Under the pieces are notes generated by a model, which did not search any database, was not told the DNA's origin, and saw only the letters and a list, made by a program, of their open reading frames with translations. 64,000 nucleotides of DNA, taken from the NCBI GenBank assembly GCA_963715255.1, contig CAVQRN010000002.1, forward strand, positions 62,001 to 126,000, given 5' to 3'. This DNA comes from JAHEEL01 sp963715255. Its GTDB lineage: Bacteria; Actinomycetota; Acidimicrobiia; Spongiisociales; UBA5794. The position numbers and the translations under genes are program-made. Positions 1-8,447 of the stretch are shown here, one piece after another; position 1 is the first letter of the stretch, and every line of letters starts with the position of its first letter.

Positions 1-1
1 G

Positions 2-2572
2 AAAGCCCTCATCGACCGGAATCCCGACCCGACGGAGAACGAAGTCCGTGACGCTCTCTCCGGAATCCTCGACAGAGAGACCGGCTACCTCCGACCGGTC
101 CATGCGGTCCTCCGCGCCGCTGCGGTGTTGCGCGGTGAAACGCCGGAGAGCATCGACGTGGTCTCCCTCGACGCTCTCGTCGGCACCGACGGCCAACACG
201 CCGGCACGGACGGCATCAGCGTCATCGCCCCGCGTGTCGTCCCGAGTTCCGACGTCCCCGAAACTCGCGTCGTCGGCAAGCCCGAGACGAAGGTTGATGC
301 ACTCAAACTGGCGAAAGGCAATCCTGCGTTCACCGACGACGTCGATCTGACCGGAATGCTGATCGCAAAGGTGCTCTACAGCCCCCACGCTCATGCCAGG
401 ATCGTTGCCATCGACGATTCGGAAGCGCGGGCGCTGCCCGGCGTTCACGCCGTGCTCCATCACGGCAATGTCTCCCGAGTGCGGTACGCGTCGGGCGGTC
501 AGAGCTACCCGAATCCGCTCCCCTATGACCAGGTCAGTTTCGACAACAAGGTCCGTTTCGTTGGTGACCGCGTCGCTGCCGTCGCCGCCGACACCGAGGA
601 GATCGCCCTTGCGGCCGTCGCCTTGATCGATGTCACCTACGAGGTGCTCCCTGCCGTCTTCGATGAGAACGATGCGATCCTCGACGGTGCGCCGGTGATC
701 CACGATGAAGCCGACATGGAGGGGGCGCACGACGCCTCCCACAACCTTGTCCATCACATCCAAGCCCAGACCGGCGACGTTGCAGACGGGTTCGCGAGCG
801 CCGACCGCGTCTTCCAACACACGTCGCGCGTCCACCAGGTCCAGCAGGCACCGATCGAACCACACATTGCGATCTCGGCCTGGGACAGCGACGAGCGGCT
901 CGTCATCACATCATCGACCCAGGTGCCCTTCCACGTCCGACGGATGGTCGCTCCGCTGCTCGGGTTGCCGGTGAAGAAGATCCGAATCATCAAGCCGCGC
1001 ATCGGCGGCGGTTTCGGCGTCAAACAAGAGATGTTGATCGAGGACATCGTCGGCCACCTCACGATCGTGACCGGCCGTCCGGTTCGGCTTGAACTCACCC
1101 GCGAGGAGGAGTTCATCTCGAGCCGGACCCGACATCCGCAAACGATCACGTTCAAGACCGGCGTCGACGCAAGAGGCAAACTGACCGCCCAAGAGATGCG
1201 CGTCGTCGCCAACACCGGCGCCTACGGAACCCACGGCCTCACGGTGCAGATGGTGACCGGCCTCCGGGGACTCAGTTCCTACAACTCCCCGCTGAAGCGA
1301 TTCGATTGCAGGGTCGCATACACGAACATCCCAGTCCCAGGGGCCTACCGCGGGTACGGGGCTCCACAGGCGCTCTACGCCCTGGAGACTCACATGGAGG
1401 ACATTGCCGACGAACTCGGCATGGACGCAATCGAATTCCGCCGACTGAACTGGACCGGCGTCGGCGACCCGCTCGACATCGCCCCTCAACTCGGTGAGGG
1501 CGACCAGGATGCCAGCGTGATGCCGGTCGTGACATCGAGCGGTCTCGAGGAAGCCGTCGCTCAGGGACAGCGGGCAATCGGATGGAACCGACGAACCGAC
1601 GCAGAGTGGCATCGGCCCGCCGACCGACCGAACATCCGCCGGGGCCTCGGATTTGCGATGGCGATGCACGGCACCGCGATCCCCGGCCTCGACATGGGTG
1701 GTGCGAGCCTCAAGATCAACGACGACGGTTCATTCAACTTGCTGGTTGGCGCCACCGATCTTGGAACCGGGTCGGACACGGTGCTGGCGCAGATCGCTGC
1801 GGAAGTGGTCGGTGTACGAACCGATGACATCATCGTCTACTCATCCGACACCGACATGACTCCATTCGATGTTGGTGCGTATGCGTCGAGCACGACCTAC
1901 ATCTCGGGGATGGCCACCAAACGCGTGGCCGAACAGGTTCGTAGTCAGATCATCGAACGCGCGGCCCTCATGCTCGGCGTCGAAGGGGACTCGATCGATC
2001 TCTACGACGGGTCGGCATGGTCGACCGACGGGCAATCGGTGACGCTTGAGAAGATCGCACTATCCACGCTCCACCAGGAGGGCCAGCATCAGATCATGGC
2101 GGACGCGTCCTACGTCTCGCCGGAGTCGCCTCCACCATATGCGGCCCAGTTCGCTGAGGTCGAGGTTGACATCGAGACGGGGCAGGTGACCGTCAATCAA
2201 CTCGTGATGGCGGTCGACTGTGGCGTCCCGATCAACCCGGTCACGGCGTCCGGGCAGGTCGAAGGCGGGATGGTGCAGGCCCTTGGGTACGGGCACTGCG
2301 AGGAGATGGTGTACGACCAGGACGGACGGATGCTCAATCCGCAGTTCGGCCCGTACAAGATCTACCGCGCCGACGAGATGCCACGACTCGAGGCGATTCT
2401 GGTACAGACGATGGAACCGAGTGGTCCCTTCGGAGCCAAGGCAATCGCCGAGATCCCGAAGGACGCCGTCGCCCCTGCCATCAGGAACGCGATCGTAGAC
2501 GCAACCGGTGTTCGGATCGCCAACATCCCGTTCACACCGGAACGCGTCTGGAACGCGCTGCAGCAAGCGTGA
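2..2572 (+). CDS. Xanthine dehydrogenase-type molybdenum hydroxylase, fused Fe-S and Mo domains (5' partial)
   Basis: The gene is open from the window edge, so its N terminus is missing; 856 residues are visible. Residues 1-40 match the end of a [2Fe-2S] small subunit, and the molybdopterin-binding part follows in the same chain: hammerhead domain from about residue 95, GGGFG near 335-339, GAYRGYGAPQ near 447, and GAKAIAEIPKDA near 811 carrying the expected catalytic Glu. Small and large subunit fused without an FAD domain is the layout of the selenium-dependent xanthine dehydrogenase group, and the following xdhC-yqeB-yqeC genes fit this. The substrate (xanthine or another purine/N-heterocycle) is inferred. 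Oddity: the usual CRCTGY cluster motif reads DRETGY (residues 24-29), so both cysteines are absent. An internal ATG at 125 is not the real start. Confidence 0.88.
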   Translation, partial: KALIDRNPDPTENEVRDALSGILDRETGYLRPVHAVLRAAAVLRGETPESIDVVSLDALVGTDGQHAGTDGISVIAPRVVPSSDVPETRVVGKPETKVDALKLAKGNPAFTDDVDLTGMLIAKVLYSPHAHARIVAIDDSEARALPGVHAVLHHGNVSRVRYASGGQSYPNPLPYDQVSFDNKVRFVGDRVAAVAADTEEIALAAVALIDVTYEVLPAVFDENDAILDGAPVIHDEADMEGAHDASHNLVHHIQAQTGDVADGFASADRVFQHTSRVHQVQQAPIEPHIAISAWDSDERLVITSSTQVPFHVRRMVAPLLGLPVKKIRIIKPRIGGGFGVKQEMLIEDIVGHLTIVTGRPVRLELTREEEFISSRTRHPQTITFKTGVDARGKLTAQEMRVVANTGAYGTHGLTVQMVTGLRGLSSYNSPLKRFDCRVAYTNIPVPGAYRGYGAPQALYALETHMEDIADELGMDAIEFRRLNWTGVGDPLDIAPQLGEGDQDASVMPVVTSSGLEEAVAQGQRAIGWNRRTDAEWHRPADRPNIRRGLGFAMAMHGTAIPGLDMGGASLKINDDGSFNLLVGATDLGTGSDTVLAQIAAEVVGVRTDDIIVYSSDTDMTPFDVGAYASSTTYISGMATKRVAEQVRSQIIERAALMLGVEGDSIDLYDGSAWSTDGQSVTLEKIALSTLHQEGQHQIMADASYVSPESPPPYAAQFAEVEVDIETGQVTVNQLVMAVDCGVPINPVTASGQVEGGMVQALGYGHCEEMVYDQDGRMLNPQFGPYKIYRADEMPRLEAILVQTMEPSGPFGAKAIAEIPKDAVAPAIRNAIVDATGVRIANIPFTPERVWNALQQA

Positions 2573-3360
2573 ACACGATTGGTCCCCGGGACATCCTGGC
2601 GGAGTTGACCGCCGCCGCCGATGGTGGACGACCGGTCGTGCTCGCCACCATCGTCGGAACCGAGCGGTCGGTCCCCCGGCACGCGGGCGCCAAGATGGTC
2701 GTGCACGCGGATGGGACCACAGTCGGGACGATCGGTGGTGGCGAGGTCGAAGCCCTTGTTCGCGACGAAGCCCTGGCCGTGCTGAAGGATCGAAGCCCTC
2801 GCCTCCGCAGCTTCACGCTCAACGATCCTGAGCAAGGCGACCCCGGTATCTGCGGGGGCACAATGACCGTCTATCTGGAGCCATATATGACCCCGCGCAC
2901 CGTGTACGTCATCGGAGCCGGTCACGTCGGTCGCTCCGTCGTCGACCTCGCCGACTGGCTCGGGTACCGCACCGTCGTCGTCGACGACCGGGCCGACCTC
3001 GTGACCGAGGAGGCCATGCCGAATGCCGGCGTCCGCTTCACGGGCTCCGTGAAGGACGCCCTCGCTGAGCACCCTGCAGATGAAACCACCGCCGTCGTCG
3101 TCGTGACGAGGAGTCACGAGCTCGACGCCCAGATTCTGCCGATCCTCCTCGAAACGTCCGCTCCCTACATCGGTGTGATGGGTAGCAAACGCCGGTGGGC
3201 AACGACCCGGGAAGCACTGGTCGAATCGGGCACGTCCGCCGAGGCGCTTGGCCGGGTCCACGTTCCGATCGGCCTCAGCATTGGTGCCGAGACCGTCGAG
3301 GAGATCGCTGTGTCGATCATGTCCGAGATCATCGAGTCGGCTGCGGCGAGCAACGGGTGA
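2569..3360 (+). CDS. xdhC: XdhC/CoxI family molybdenum hydroxylase maturation factor
   Basis: 263 residues. The N-terminal XdhC/CoxI domain has SVPRHAGAKM and GGGEVE followed by GDPGICGG. A Rossmann-type C-terminal half starts with VIGAGHVG near residue 114, and the family end motif IGVMGSKRRW is followed by IGAETVEEIAVSI. Family members bind and help sulfurate the Mo cofactor before insertion into xanthine dehydrogenase. The GTG start overlaps the stop of the upstream hydroxylase gene as GTGA, so the two are probably translationally coupled. The next gene overlaps it in the same way. Confidence 0.9.
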   Translation: MNTIGPRDILAELTAAADGGRPVVLATIVGTERSVPRHAGAKMVVHADGTTVGTIGGGEVEALVRDEALAVLKDRSPRLRSFTLNDPEQGDPGICGGTMTVYLEPYMTPRTVYVIGAGHVGRSVVDLADWLGYRTVVVDDRADLVTEEAMPNAGVRFTGSVKDALAEHPADETTAVVVVTRSHELDAQILPILLETSAPYIGVMGSKRRWATTREALVESGTSAEALGRVHVPIGLSIGAETVEEIAVSIMSEIIESAAASNG

Positions 3361-4163
3361 TCGACTTCTCCGACCATCTCGTCGTCGTCCGCGGCGGCGG
3401 CGACCTCGGGTCCGGTGTCATTTGGCGTCTGGCTCGGGTTGGTTTCCCCGTCGTCGTCCTCGAACTCGAGCGTCCTCTGACGGTGCGGCGCACCGTTGCT
3501 TTCTCGTCGGCCGTCGACCAGGGACGCGTCGTGATCGACGGCATCGAGGGCGTCTTGGTCTCCTCGGCCGAAACGGCCATCGAGACCGCCGAGAGGGGCG
3601 CTGTGCCGGTTCTCGTGTCCCCCGACGTCCCTGTGCTTCCCATGCCGATCTCAACGCTCGTCGATGCCCGACTTGCCAAACAGGTACTCGACACGACCAT
3701 CGACCGGGCACCGTTCGTCGTTGGACTCGGCCCCGGGTTCGTCGCGGGTCGCGATTGCGATGCGGTCATCGAGACGATGCGCGGCCACCGACTCGGTCGG
3801 GTCATCTGGGACGGACCGGCAGCACCGAACACCGGCGTCCCCGGCGAGATCGGTGGCGCATCCGGAGATCGTGTGCTCCGGGCGGAAACTGACGGTGAGC
3901 TCCGGTGGAACGTCTCCTTCGGTGACCGCGTCGAACCGGGCCGGCTGCTCGGCACCATCGAGGGCACTCCGGTGAAGGCGAAGACCGGGGGAACGGTGCG
4001 CGGCCTGATCCAGCCGGGACCCGTCGAGATCGGTCTCAAGATCGGCGACGTTGACCCCCGATTCGATCCAGATGCCATTCATCAGATCTCCGACAAAGCA
4101 CTCTCGATCGGCGGCGCCGTGCTCGAAGCCATCCTCGTCCGGGCGGGCGGCGCCGGAAGATGA
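3357..4163 (+). CDS. yqeB: YqeB (EF2563) family selenium-dependent molybdenum hydroxylase accessory protein
   Basis: 268 residues if the GTG at 3357 is used. The GTG sits in a GTGA overlap with the xdhC stop, and the longer reading frame upstream only runs antiparallel to sense inside xdhC. The N terminus VVVRGGGDLGSGVIWRLARVG is a Rossmann-like nucleotide-binding start typical of the EF2563/YqeB family. The middle has LGPGFVAGRDCD, and the C-terminal part (PGRLLGTIEGTPVKAKTGG) resembles a biotinyl/lipoyl-like barrel. The family co-occurs with selenium-dependent Mo hydroxylases; its biochemical role is not settled. It lies between xdhC and yqeC with 4-nt overlaps on both sides. Confidence 0.82.
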   Translation: MIDFSDHLVVVRGGGDLGSGVIWRLARVGFPVVVLELERPLTVRRTVAFSSAVDQGRVVIDGIEGVLVSSAETAIETAERGAVPVLVSPDVPVLPMPISTLVDARLAKQVLDTTIDRAPFVVGLGPGFVAGRDCDAVIETMRGHRLGRVIWDGPAAPNTGVPGEIGGASGDRVLRAETDGELRWNVSFGDRVEPGRLLGTIEGTPVKAKTGGTVRGLIQPGPVEIGLKIGDVDPRFDPDAIHQISDKALSIGGAVLEAILVRAGGAGR

Positions 4164-4876
4164 CGGCACCGCTGAGAGATCGCTTCGGTATCGGCTCGCG
4201 CGAGCTCGTCTCGATCGTCGGTGCAGGCGGCAAGTCCACGATCCTCTTCGCTCTCGGGCGCGAGCTTGCCGGCTCGTCGGGTCGGGTCGTTCTCACGACG
4301 ACAACGAAGATGGCAATCGACCAAGTCACCGAGCCGATCTGTTGGTCGGATGACCCGGCCGTTGTCGAGGCGGCACTCGTTCCGGGGCATCCGGTGTTCG
4401 TGGCGATGGGCCGGATCCCCGGCAAGGTCACCGGCCCTTCACCGGAGGCTGTCGATCGCCTCTTCTCCGAGACGACGGCCCAGTACATCCTGGTCGAAGC
4501 CGACGGGGCTCGGTCGATGTCGATCAAGGCGCCGGCCGATCACGAGCCGGCAATCCCAAGTAACTCGACCACGGTGATCGTGGTCGCCGGCATCGATGCC
4601 ACCGGCCGGCCAATCTCCGAGGTAGCGCATCGCCCCGATCTCGTCGCGAGGATCACAGGTATTGGAGCAGACGACGTCTTGACCATCGAGGGCGCCGCTT
4701 CCGTCCTTCTCCACCGGAGTGGCGGCCTGAAGGGAATCCCAGATGCCGCACGAGTGGTGATGGCGATCACAAAAGTGACCCCGGACGACGAACAAGGAGC
4801 GAACCAGTTGGCGGCAATCCTCGAACGCCACCCAAGGACCGACATGACGATCAAATTGGGGACTTCTCAGCTTTGA
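4160..4876 (+). CDS. yqeC: YqeC family selenium-dependent hydroxylase accessory protein
   Basis: 238 residues, starting in an ATGA overlap with yqeB. The P-loop-like motif GAGGKST lies near residues 20-26, VVLTTTTKM follows, and ILVEADGARSMSIKAP lies in the middle. These are hallmarks of the YqeC family, putative NTP-binding accessory factors for selenium-dependent Mo hydroxylases. It is the last gene of the four-gene operon that begins with the hydroxylase. It converges with the hydantoinase gene, and the gap between them holds a GTAGNNNA-type octamer array. Function beyond the association is inferred. Confidence 0.82.
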   Translation: MTAPLRDRFGIGSRELVSIVGAGGKSTILFALGRELAGSSGRVVLTTTTKMAIDQVTEPICWSDDPAVVEAALVPGHPVFVAMGRIPGKVTGPSPEAVDRLFSETTAQYILVEADGARSMSIKAPADHEPAIPSNSTTVIVVAGIDATGRPISEVAHRPDLVARITGIGADDVLTIEGAASVLLHRSGGLKGIPDAARVVMAITKVTPDDEQGANQLAAILERHPRTDMTIKLGTSQL

Positions 4877-4895
4877 GCGGGCCCGCCGAGGGAGA

Positions 4896-4927
4896 ACACC
4901 TGCTCCGCTACTCCGGCACTCCCCTAC
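4896..4927 (-). repeat. GTAGCYGA-family octamer array at the hydantoinase stop
   Basis: Read on the minus strand the units are GTAGGGGA, GTGCCGGA, GTAGCGGA and a partial GCAGGTGT. The TAG of the first unit is the stop codon of the frame-corrected hydantoinase gene. This is the same family and the same stop-codon placement as at 10332, 14026, 28256, 36120 and 42259. Confidence 0.6.
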
Positions 4928-6328
4928 CCGACCACTGATTCCGGCAGCAACGCATTCGTTCCACGATGCAGATACTCCCCGCGCCCGGGTTCGCCGACGA
5001 ATTCACCGAGATCGACGATGACCTCTCCGCGCAGCATGACGGTCTCGACGCGGCCACCGATCTCCGCACCCTCGAAGACCGAGTAATCGAGATTCATCGA
5101 ATGCGTCGCTGCAGACAGTGTGTGTGATGCGGCAGGGTCGTAGATGACGACGTCGGCGTCGGACCCGGGAGCGATACGTGCCCTTCTTCGGGTAGATCCC
5201 GGACAGCTTGGCAGGCGTCTCCGCGGTTACTTCGATCCACCTGGTGAGTGGAATCCAGCCTTCCACGACACCCTGGTAGACGAGATCCACTCGGTGCTCG
5301 ACAACGCCGAGGCCGTTCGGGATCTTGCGGAAGTCTCCCCGCCCCGCCTCCTTCTGCTTCCACGTGAACGGGCAGTGGTCGGTGGCGACCGCGTCGATCC
5401 TGCCGGTCGAGACCCCGGACCACAGCGCCGCTTGGTGTCCTTCACTGCGACGCCGCAGCGGTGGCGAACAGACGAACTTCGCTGCCTCGAATCCCTCGGG
5501 GAGGTCCTCCTGGGCGAGCCAGAGGTACTGGGGACAGGTTTCGGTGAAGACGGGCAGGCCCCGATCACGAGCGACGACGGCCTCAGCGAATGCATCCTGC
5601 GAAGAGATGTGCACGATCACAAGAGCGCATCCCACGATTTCCGCGAGTGCGGCAACACGATGGACGGCTTCGGCCTCCATCGAGGCCGGTCGGGTCAGCA
5701 GGTGGTAGATCGGATCGGTCTCGCCTCGGGCAATGGCCTGATCCCGAAGGGCGTCGATGGCGATTCCGTTCTCGGCATGCATCATGATCGTGGCGCCGAT
5801 CGAGGCAGCGACCTGCATCGCTTCGAGGATCTGCCGATCGTCAGACAGATTCACGCCCGGGTACACGGTGAAGAGCTTGAAGGTGGTGACCCCCGCATGC
5901 ATCATCTCGGCGAATTCGCCGAGCGTGCCTTCATGGACGTCGGTGACCATCATGTGGAATCCGTAGTCGATGAACGACTTCCCCTCGGCGCGATCCATCC
6001 ATTCGGCGAGTCCGTCTTTGAGCGTTCCTCCCCGTGTCTGGCCGGCGTAGTCGACGATCGTCGTTGTCCCACCGATAGCAGCAGCCCTCGTGCCCGTCTC
6101 ATACGTATCTGCCGACGACGTCCCAGAGACCGGCAACTCCATGTGCGTATGCATGTCGACGCCGCCGGGAATCACGTACCGTCCGGTGGCGTCGATCACT
6201 CGGTCGAATTCGTCTCCCGCTGCGCCGGGTTCGACGACACCGACGATGCGCTCTCCCTCGACGACGACATCTGCCTCCGTCGCCACGGCACCCGTCACGA
6301 CCGTTCCGTTACTGATGAGTGTTCGCAT
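4924..6328 (-). pseudogene. hydA: Dihydropyrimidinase/D-hydantoinase, interrupted by one single-base frameshift
   Basis: Amidohydrolase that opens dihydropyrimidine or hydantoin rings. From the ATG at 6328 the chain shows HTH metal ligands (H60, H62), the probable carbamylated Lys in TTFKLF (K151), MMHAEN (H184), VHISS (H240) and ATDHCPF (D316). After residue 384 (YPKKGT) the frame is lost. One extra base near 5176 explains this: removing it restores IAPGSDADVVIYDPAASHT and a family-like C terminus ending ALLPESVVG at 4924, about 467 residues in all, the usual family length. The uncorrected frame runs into an Arg-rich nonsense tail. It could be a real pseudogene or an assembly indel. It converges on the xanthine-dehydrogenase operon, which hints at nucleobase catabolism. 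Confidence 0.8.
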
Positions 6329-6469
6329 GGTCCCATCATGGTCGATGACGCGGCGGTGCACGAGTAGGGGCCGAAGGTCGCAACACCGCATCTCTGTGGC
6401 AGCGTAGGAGTTGTTGAGTAGTGCGATTGCCCAGATCGGCTTACGATCGGTCCCCCCGGCCGCGTCTTC

Positions 6470-6509
6470 TTCCTCCCCCTCAGGGGGAGGTGCCGCCCGT
6501 AGGGCGGCC
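6470..6509. repeat. GC-rich double-palindrome repeat, copy 1
   Basis: A 40-nt unit with two adjacent palindromes: CCTCCCCCT with its reverse complement around a single C, then GCCGCCC and GGGCGGC around GTA. Near-identical copies lie at 6576-6615 and 6726-6765. The 6329-6971 gap between the hydantoinase and HNH genes has no convincing gene and is mostly made of these REP-like elements. Confidence 0.75.
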
Positions 6510-6575
6510 GAGGGGGTCAAAGAGTCCCGTTGTGCGAACCGCGAACCATACAACGGTCCCCTCGGCGTCTTGTTC

Positions 6576-6615
6576 TTCCTCCCCCTCAGGGGGAGGTGCC
6601 GCCCGCAGGGCGGCC
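6576..6615. repeat. GC-rich double-palindrome repeat, copy 2
   Basis: Same 40-nt unit as copy 1, with GCA instead of GTA in the second loop. The preceding 26 nt (from GCGAACCATACAACGGTCCC at 6541) recur at 6650-6669, so the larger repeated unit is about 100 nt and includes flanking sequence. Translated open frames across it are proline/arginine-rich artefacts. Confidence 0.75.
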
Positions 6616-6725
6616 GGAAGGGGGTCGAAGGGGTTCCGATTCGCGAATCGCGAACCATACAACGGTCCCCTCGGCCGTAGGCCGGGGGGACGCGGAGCGA
6701 AGCGACGCAGGGGGGCGTCTTCTTC

Positions 6726-6765
6726 TTCCTCCCCCTCAGGGGGAGGTGCCGCCCGCAAGGCGGCG
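6726..6765. repeat. GC-rich double-palindrome repeat, copy 3
   Basis: Third copy of the 40-nt unit, with one change in the second stem (GCAAGG). Between copies 2 and 3 (6667-6715) lies another inverted repeat, CCTCGGCC and GGCCGGGG. Together the 6430-6790 stretch forms a repeat cluster. Confidence 0.72.
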
Positions 6766-6971
6766 GTGGGGGTCGGACCGTGACCGGTGTGGGACCCCCG
6801 CCAGGGCTCCTCAGACTTCTTCGGCAACCCTGCTGTGTGAGCCGGTTTCTTGTCTTACCTGGTTGATACGTTGCGCATATGGACACGACAGACGACTCTG
6901 ACGATGGATGCGATCGAACAGTCCCTCGCCGACGGCGAGGCGACGATCGCTGAGGGTCCGCGCGGTCTCAG

Positions 6972-8033
6972 ATGGTGTTGATTCGTGAAGCCGACCGCCG
7001 GCAGGCGCCGCTCGCAGACGGCTGCCGGTCTCTCGCAGAGTGGGTGACGGGCCGTCTCGATGTTGCACCAGAGACGGCGAAGACCTTGGTGTCGACGGCT
7101 CGGCGTCTCGAATCGCTCCCCACGGTCGAACACGCCACCGCCGTCGGGTCGATCAGCTTCGATCGGACCGTCGAGGCGGCCCGGATCGCTCTCCCATCCG
7201 AAGACGCCACGATCGTCGACGAACTTGCCGTCTTCGACGTCGCTGCGATTCGGCGTCTCGTGTCGAACCGGCACCGCATGACCCGTGACACAGAGCGTGA
7301 AGTGTTCGAGACCCGCTATGTGGCGGTGCAGGCGAACCTGGACGAGTCGTCGTGGCGGGTCCACGGACAACTCCCCGCCACAGCCGGCAGATGCTTCGTT
7401 GACGCCCTCGACGCCAAAGCCGACCAGTTACCACCCGATCCGGACGGGGATCGCAGTCGGACGACCCGCTACGCCGATGCGTTGTGGGCCATCAGCGTCG
7501 ACTCGCTCGCTGGTAGCGACGGCGCCACGGTCGAATCTGCGACACCGCTGTTGACCGTCTTCGTCGACGCCCACGATGCTGCCGGGACGAACGGTGAGAC
7601 CGGCGTGATGATTGAAGCCGGACCCAGAGTCGGACCCGCAACGATCGAAGCGATCCTCTGCGACGGGGTCATCGAAGTCACCGGCCGAACACAAGACGGC
7701 ACACCGGTGAATATGGGACGCCGCAGCCGCACCATCCCACCCAGGCTGAAACGCTTCGTTCTCGCCCGCGACGGCGGCGTGTGCACCATTGCGGGCTGTG
7801 TCAGTAGGTACCGGCTCCAACCACACCACATCACCCCCTGGTCCCAAGGCGGCGCCACCGACGCCGACAACCTCACCACACTCTGCTGGTTCCACCACCA
7901 CGTCGTCATCCACGGCCGAGGCTTCACCATCAACCCCTCATCCCCACCCCAACGCCGCCGACTCCGTCGACCATGGATCCACGCTCCACCGCCGCGGTCC
8001 GACTACGCGGGTGACATTCATGTTCACTACTAG
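6972..8033 (+). CDS. DUF222 / HNH endonuclease domain protein, probably N-terminally frameshifted
   Basis: 353 residues from the ATG at 6972. The first ~220 residues fit the actinobacterial DUF222 region. The C-terminal part has the HNH nuclease signature: RDGGVCTIAGC, LQPHHITPW, ATDADNLTTLCWFHHH. These proteins are multi-copy in Actinobacteria and often sit in variable DNA; their cellular role is unclear. The N terminus begins abruptly inside the usual LQMVLIREAD segment. An ATG at 6904 starts MDAIEQSLADGEATIAEG, which flows into this frame if one base is added near 6969. The original gene therefore probably began at 6904 and has lost a base. Confidence 0.82.
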   Translation: MVLIREADRRQAPLADGCRSLAEWVTGRLDVAPETAKTLVSTARRLESLPTVEHATAVGSISFDRTVEAARIALPSEDATIVDELAVFDVAAIRRLVSNRHRMTRDTEREVFETRYVAVQANLDESSWRVHGQLPATAGRCFVDALDAKADQLPPDPDGDRSRTTRYADALWAISVDSLAGSDGATVESATPLLTVFVDAHDAAGTNGETGVMIEAGPRVGPATIEAILCDGVIEVTGRTQDGTPVNMGRRSRTIPPRLKRFVLARDGGVCTIAGCVSRYRLQPHHITPWSQGGATDADNLTTLCWFHHHVVIHGRGFTINPSSPPQRRRLRRPWIHAPPPRSDYAGDIHVHY

Positions 8034-8235
8034 CACCCCTACCGGTCGCACCGACCCGGATTCCGCACAGGGCCTCACGGCCGCCGAACTCGATGATCTC
8101 ATCTGGGATGTCGCCGTGGGAAGACCAACGCGCGTCGTGCTCGATACGGAGAGGAAGCGCGCCGCGTACTTCGCCGTGCACAAGCGGATCCAGGAGGCCG
8201 TAGCCAGGAGTCGCCGGTCCGCAGCACCTGGATAG
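8020..8235 (+). CDS. Small hypothetical protein, 71 residues
   Basis: Not recognised. The ATG at 8020 overlaps the end of the HNH gene by 14 nt. The product contains a charged helical stretch, GLTAAELDDLIWDVAVGRPTR, and a basic C terminus. A sensible overlap and compact, soluble-looking composition favour a real gene, but there is no clear ribosome-binding site and no family was identified. Confidence 0.4.
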   Translation: MFTTSTPTGRTDPDSAQGLTAAELDDLIWDVAVGRPTRVVLDTERKRAAYFAVHKRIQEAVARSRRSAAPG

Positions 8236-8260
8236 CGACACTGATGCTGTCAAACACGAA

Positions 8261-8287
8261 GAAGGCCCGGTCAACGACCGGGCCTTC
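8261..8287 (-). terminator. Hairpin next to the duplicated tmRNA 3' end
   Basis: Perfect 12-bp stem GAAGGCCCGGTC / GACCGGGCCTTC with loop AAC on the + strand. It lies directly after the 8287-8310 copy of the tmRNA 3' end when read on the minus strand, where a terminator of an RNA gene would be expected. It looks like the original ssrA terminator, now displaced. Confidence 0.55.
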
Positions 8288-8310
8288 GGTGGAGGTGGGG
8301 GGAATCGAAC
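8287..8310 (-). repeat. Direct repeat of the tmRNA 3' end (putative att site)
   Basis: These 24 nt are identical to 8445-8468, the 3' end of the tmRNA gene including most of its T arm (+ strand core GGTGGAGGTGGGGGGAATCG). The rest of the tRNA-like domain is missing here. A truncated second copy downstream of an intact ssrA is what integration of a tyrosine-recombinase element at the ssrA 3' end leaves behind. Only 134 nt separate the copies, so any element has been almost completely lost. Confidence 0.55.
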
Positions 8311-8403
8311 CTTCTCAACTCGCCGAAGACCCACCAGGACCCCACCAACCATCACAGCGCAAGAGAGCCGCGAGGCAGAAAAGGACGAAGCACCACAACA
8401 CGA

Positions 8404-8428
8404 GGTCGAGCCCGGGAAGGGCTCGACC
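8404..8428 (-). terminator. Hairpin downstream of ssrA
   Basis: 10-bp perfect stem GGTCGAGCCC / GGGCTCGACC with a 5-nt loop, about 20 nt past the tmRNA 3' end on the minus strand. No T-run follows, which is common for terminators in GC-rich actinobacteria. It probably ends the tmRNA transcript. Confidence 0.5.
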
Positions 8429-8447
8429 GACGTCACGATCACGGCGG

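Noticed and set aside
5144..6367. 407-residue open frame on the + strand
   Set aside because: Antisense to the hydantoinase gene, whose metal-site motifs are clear on the minus strand.
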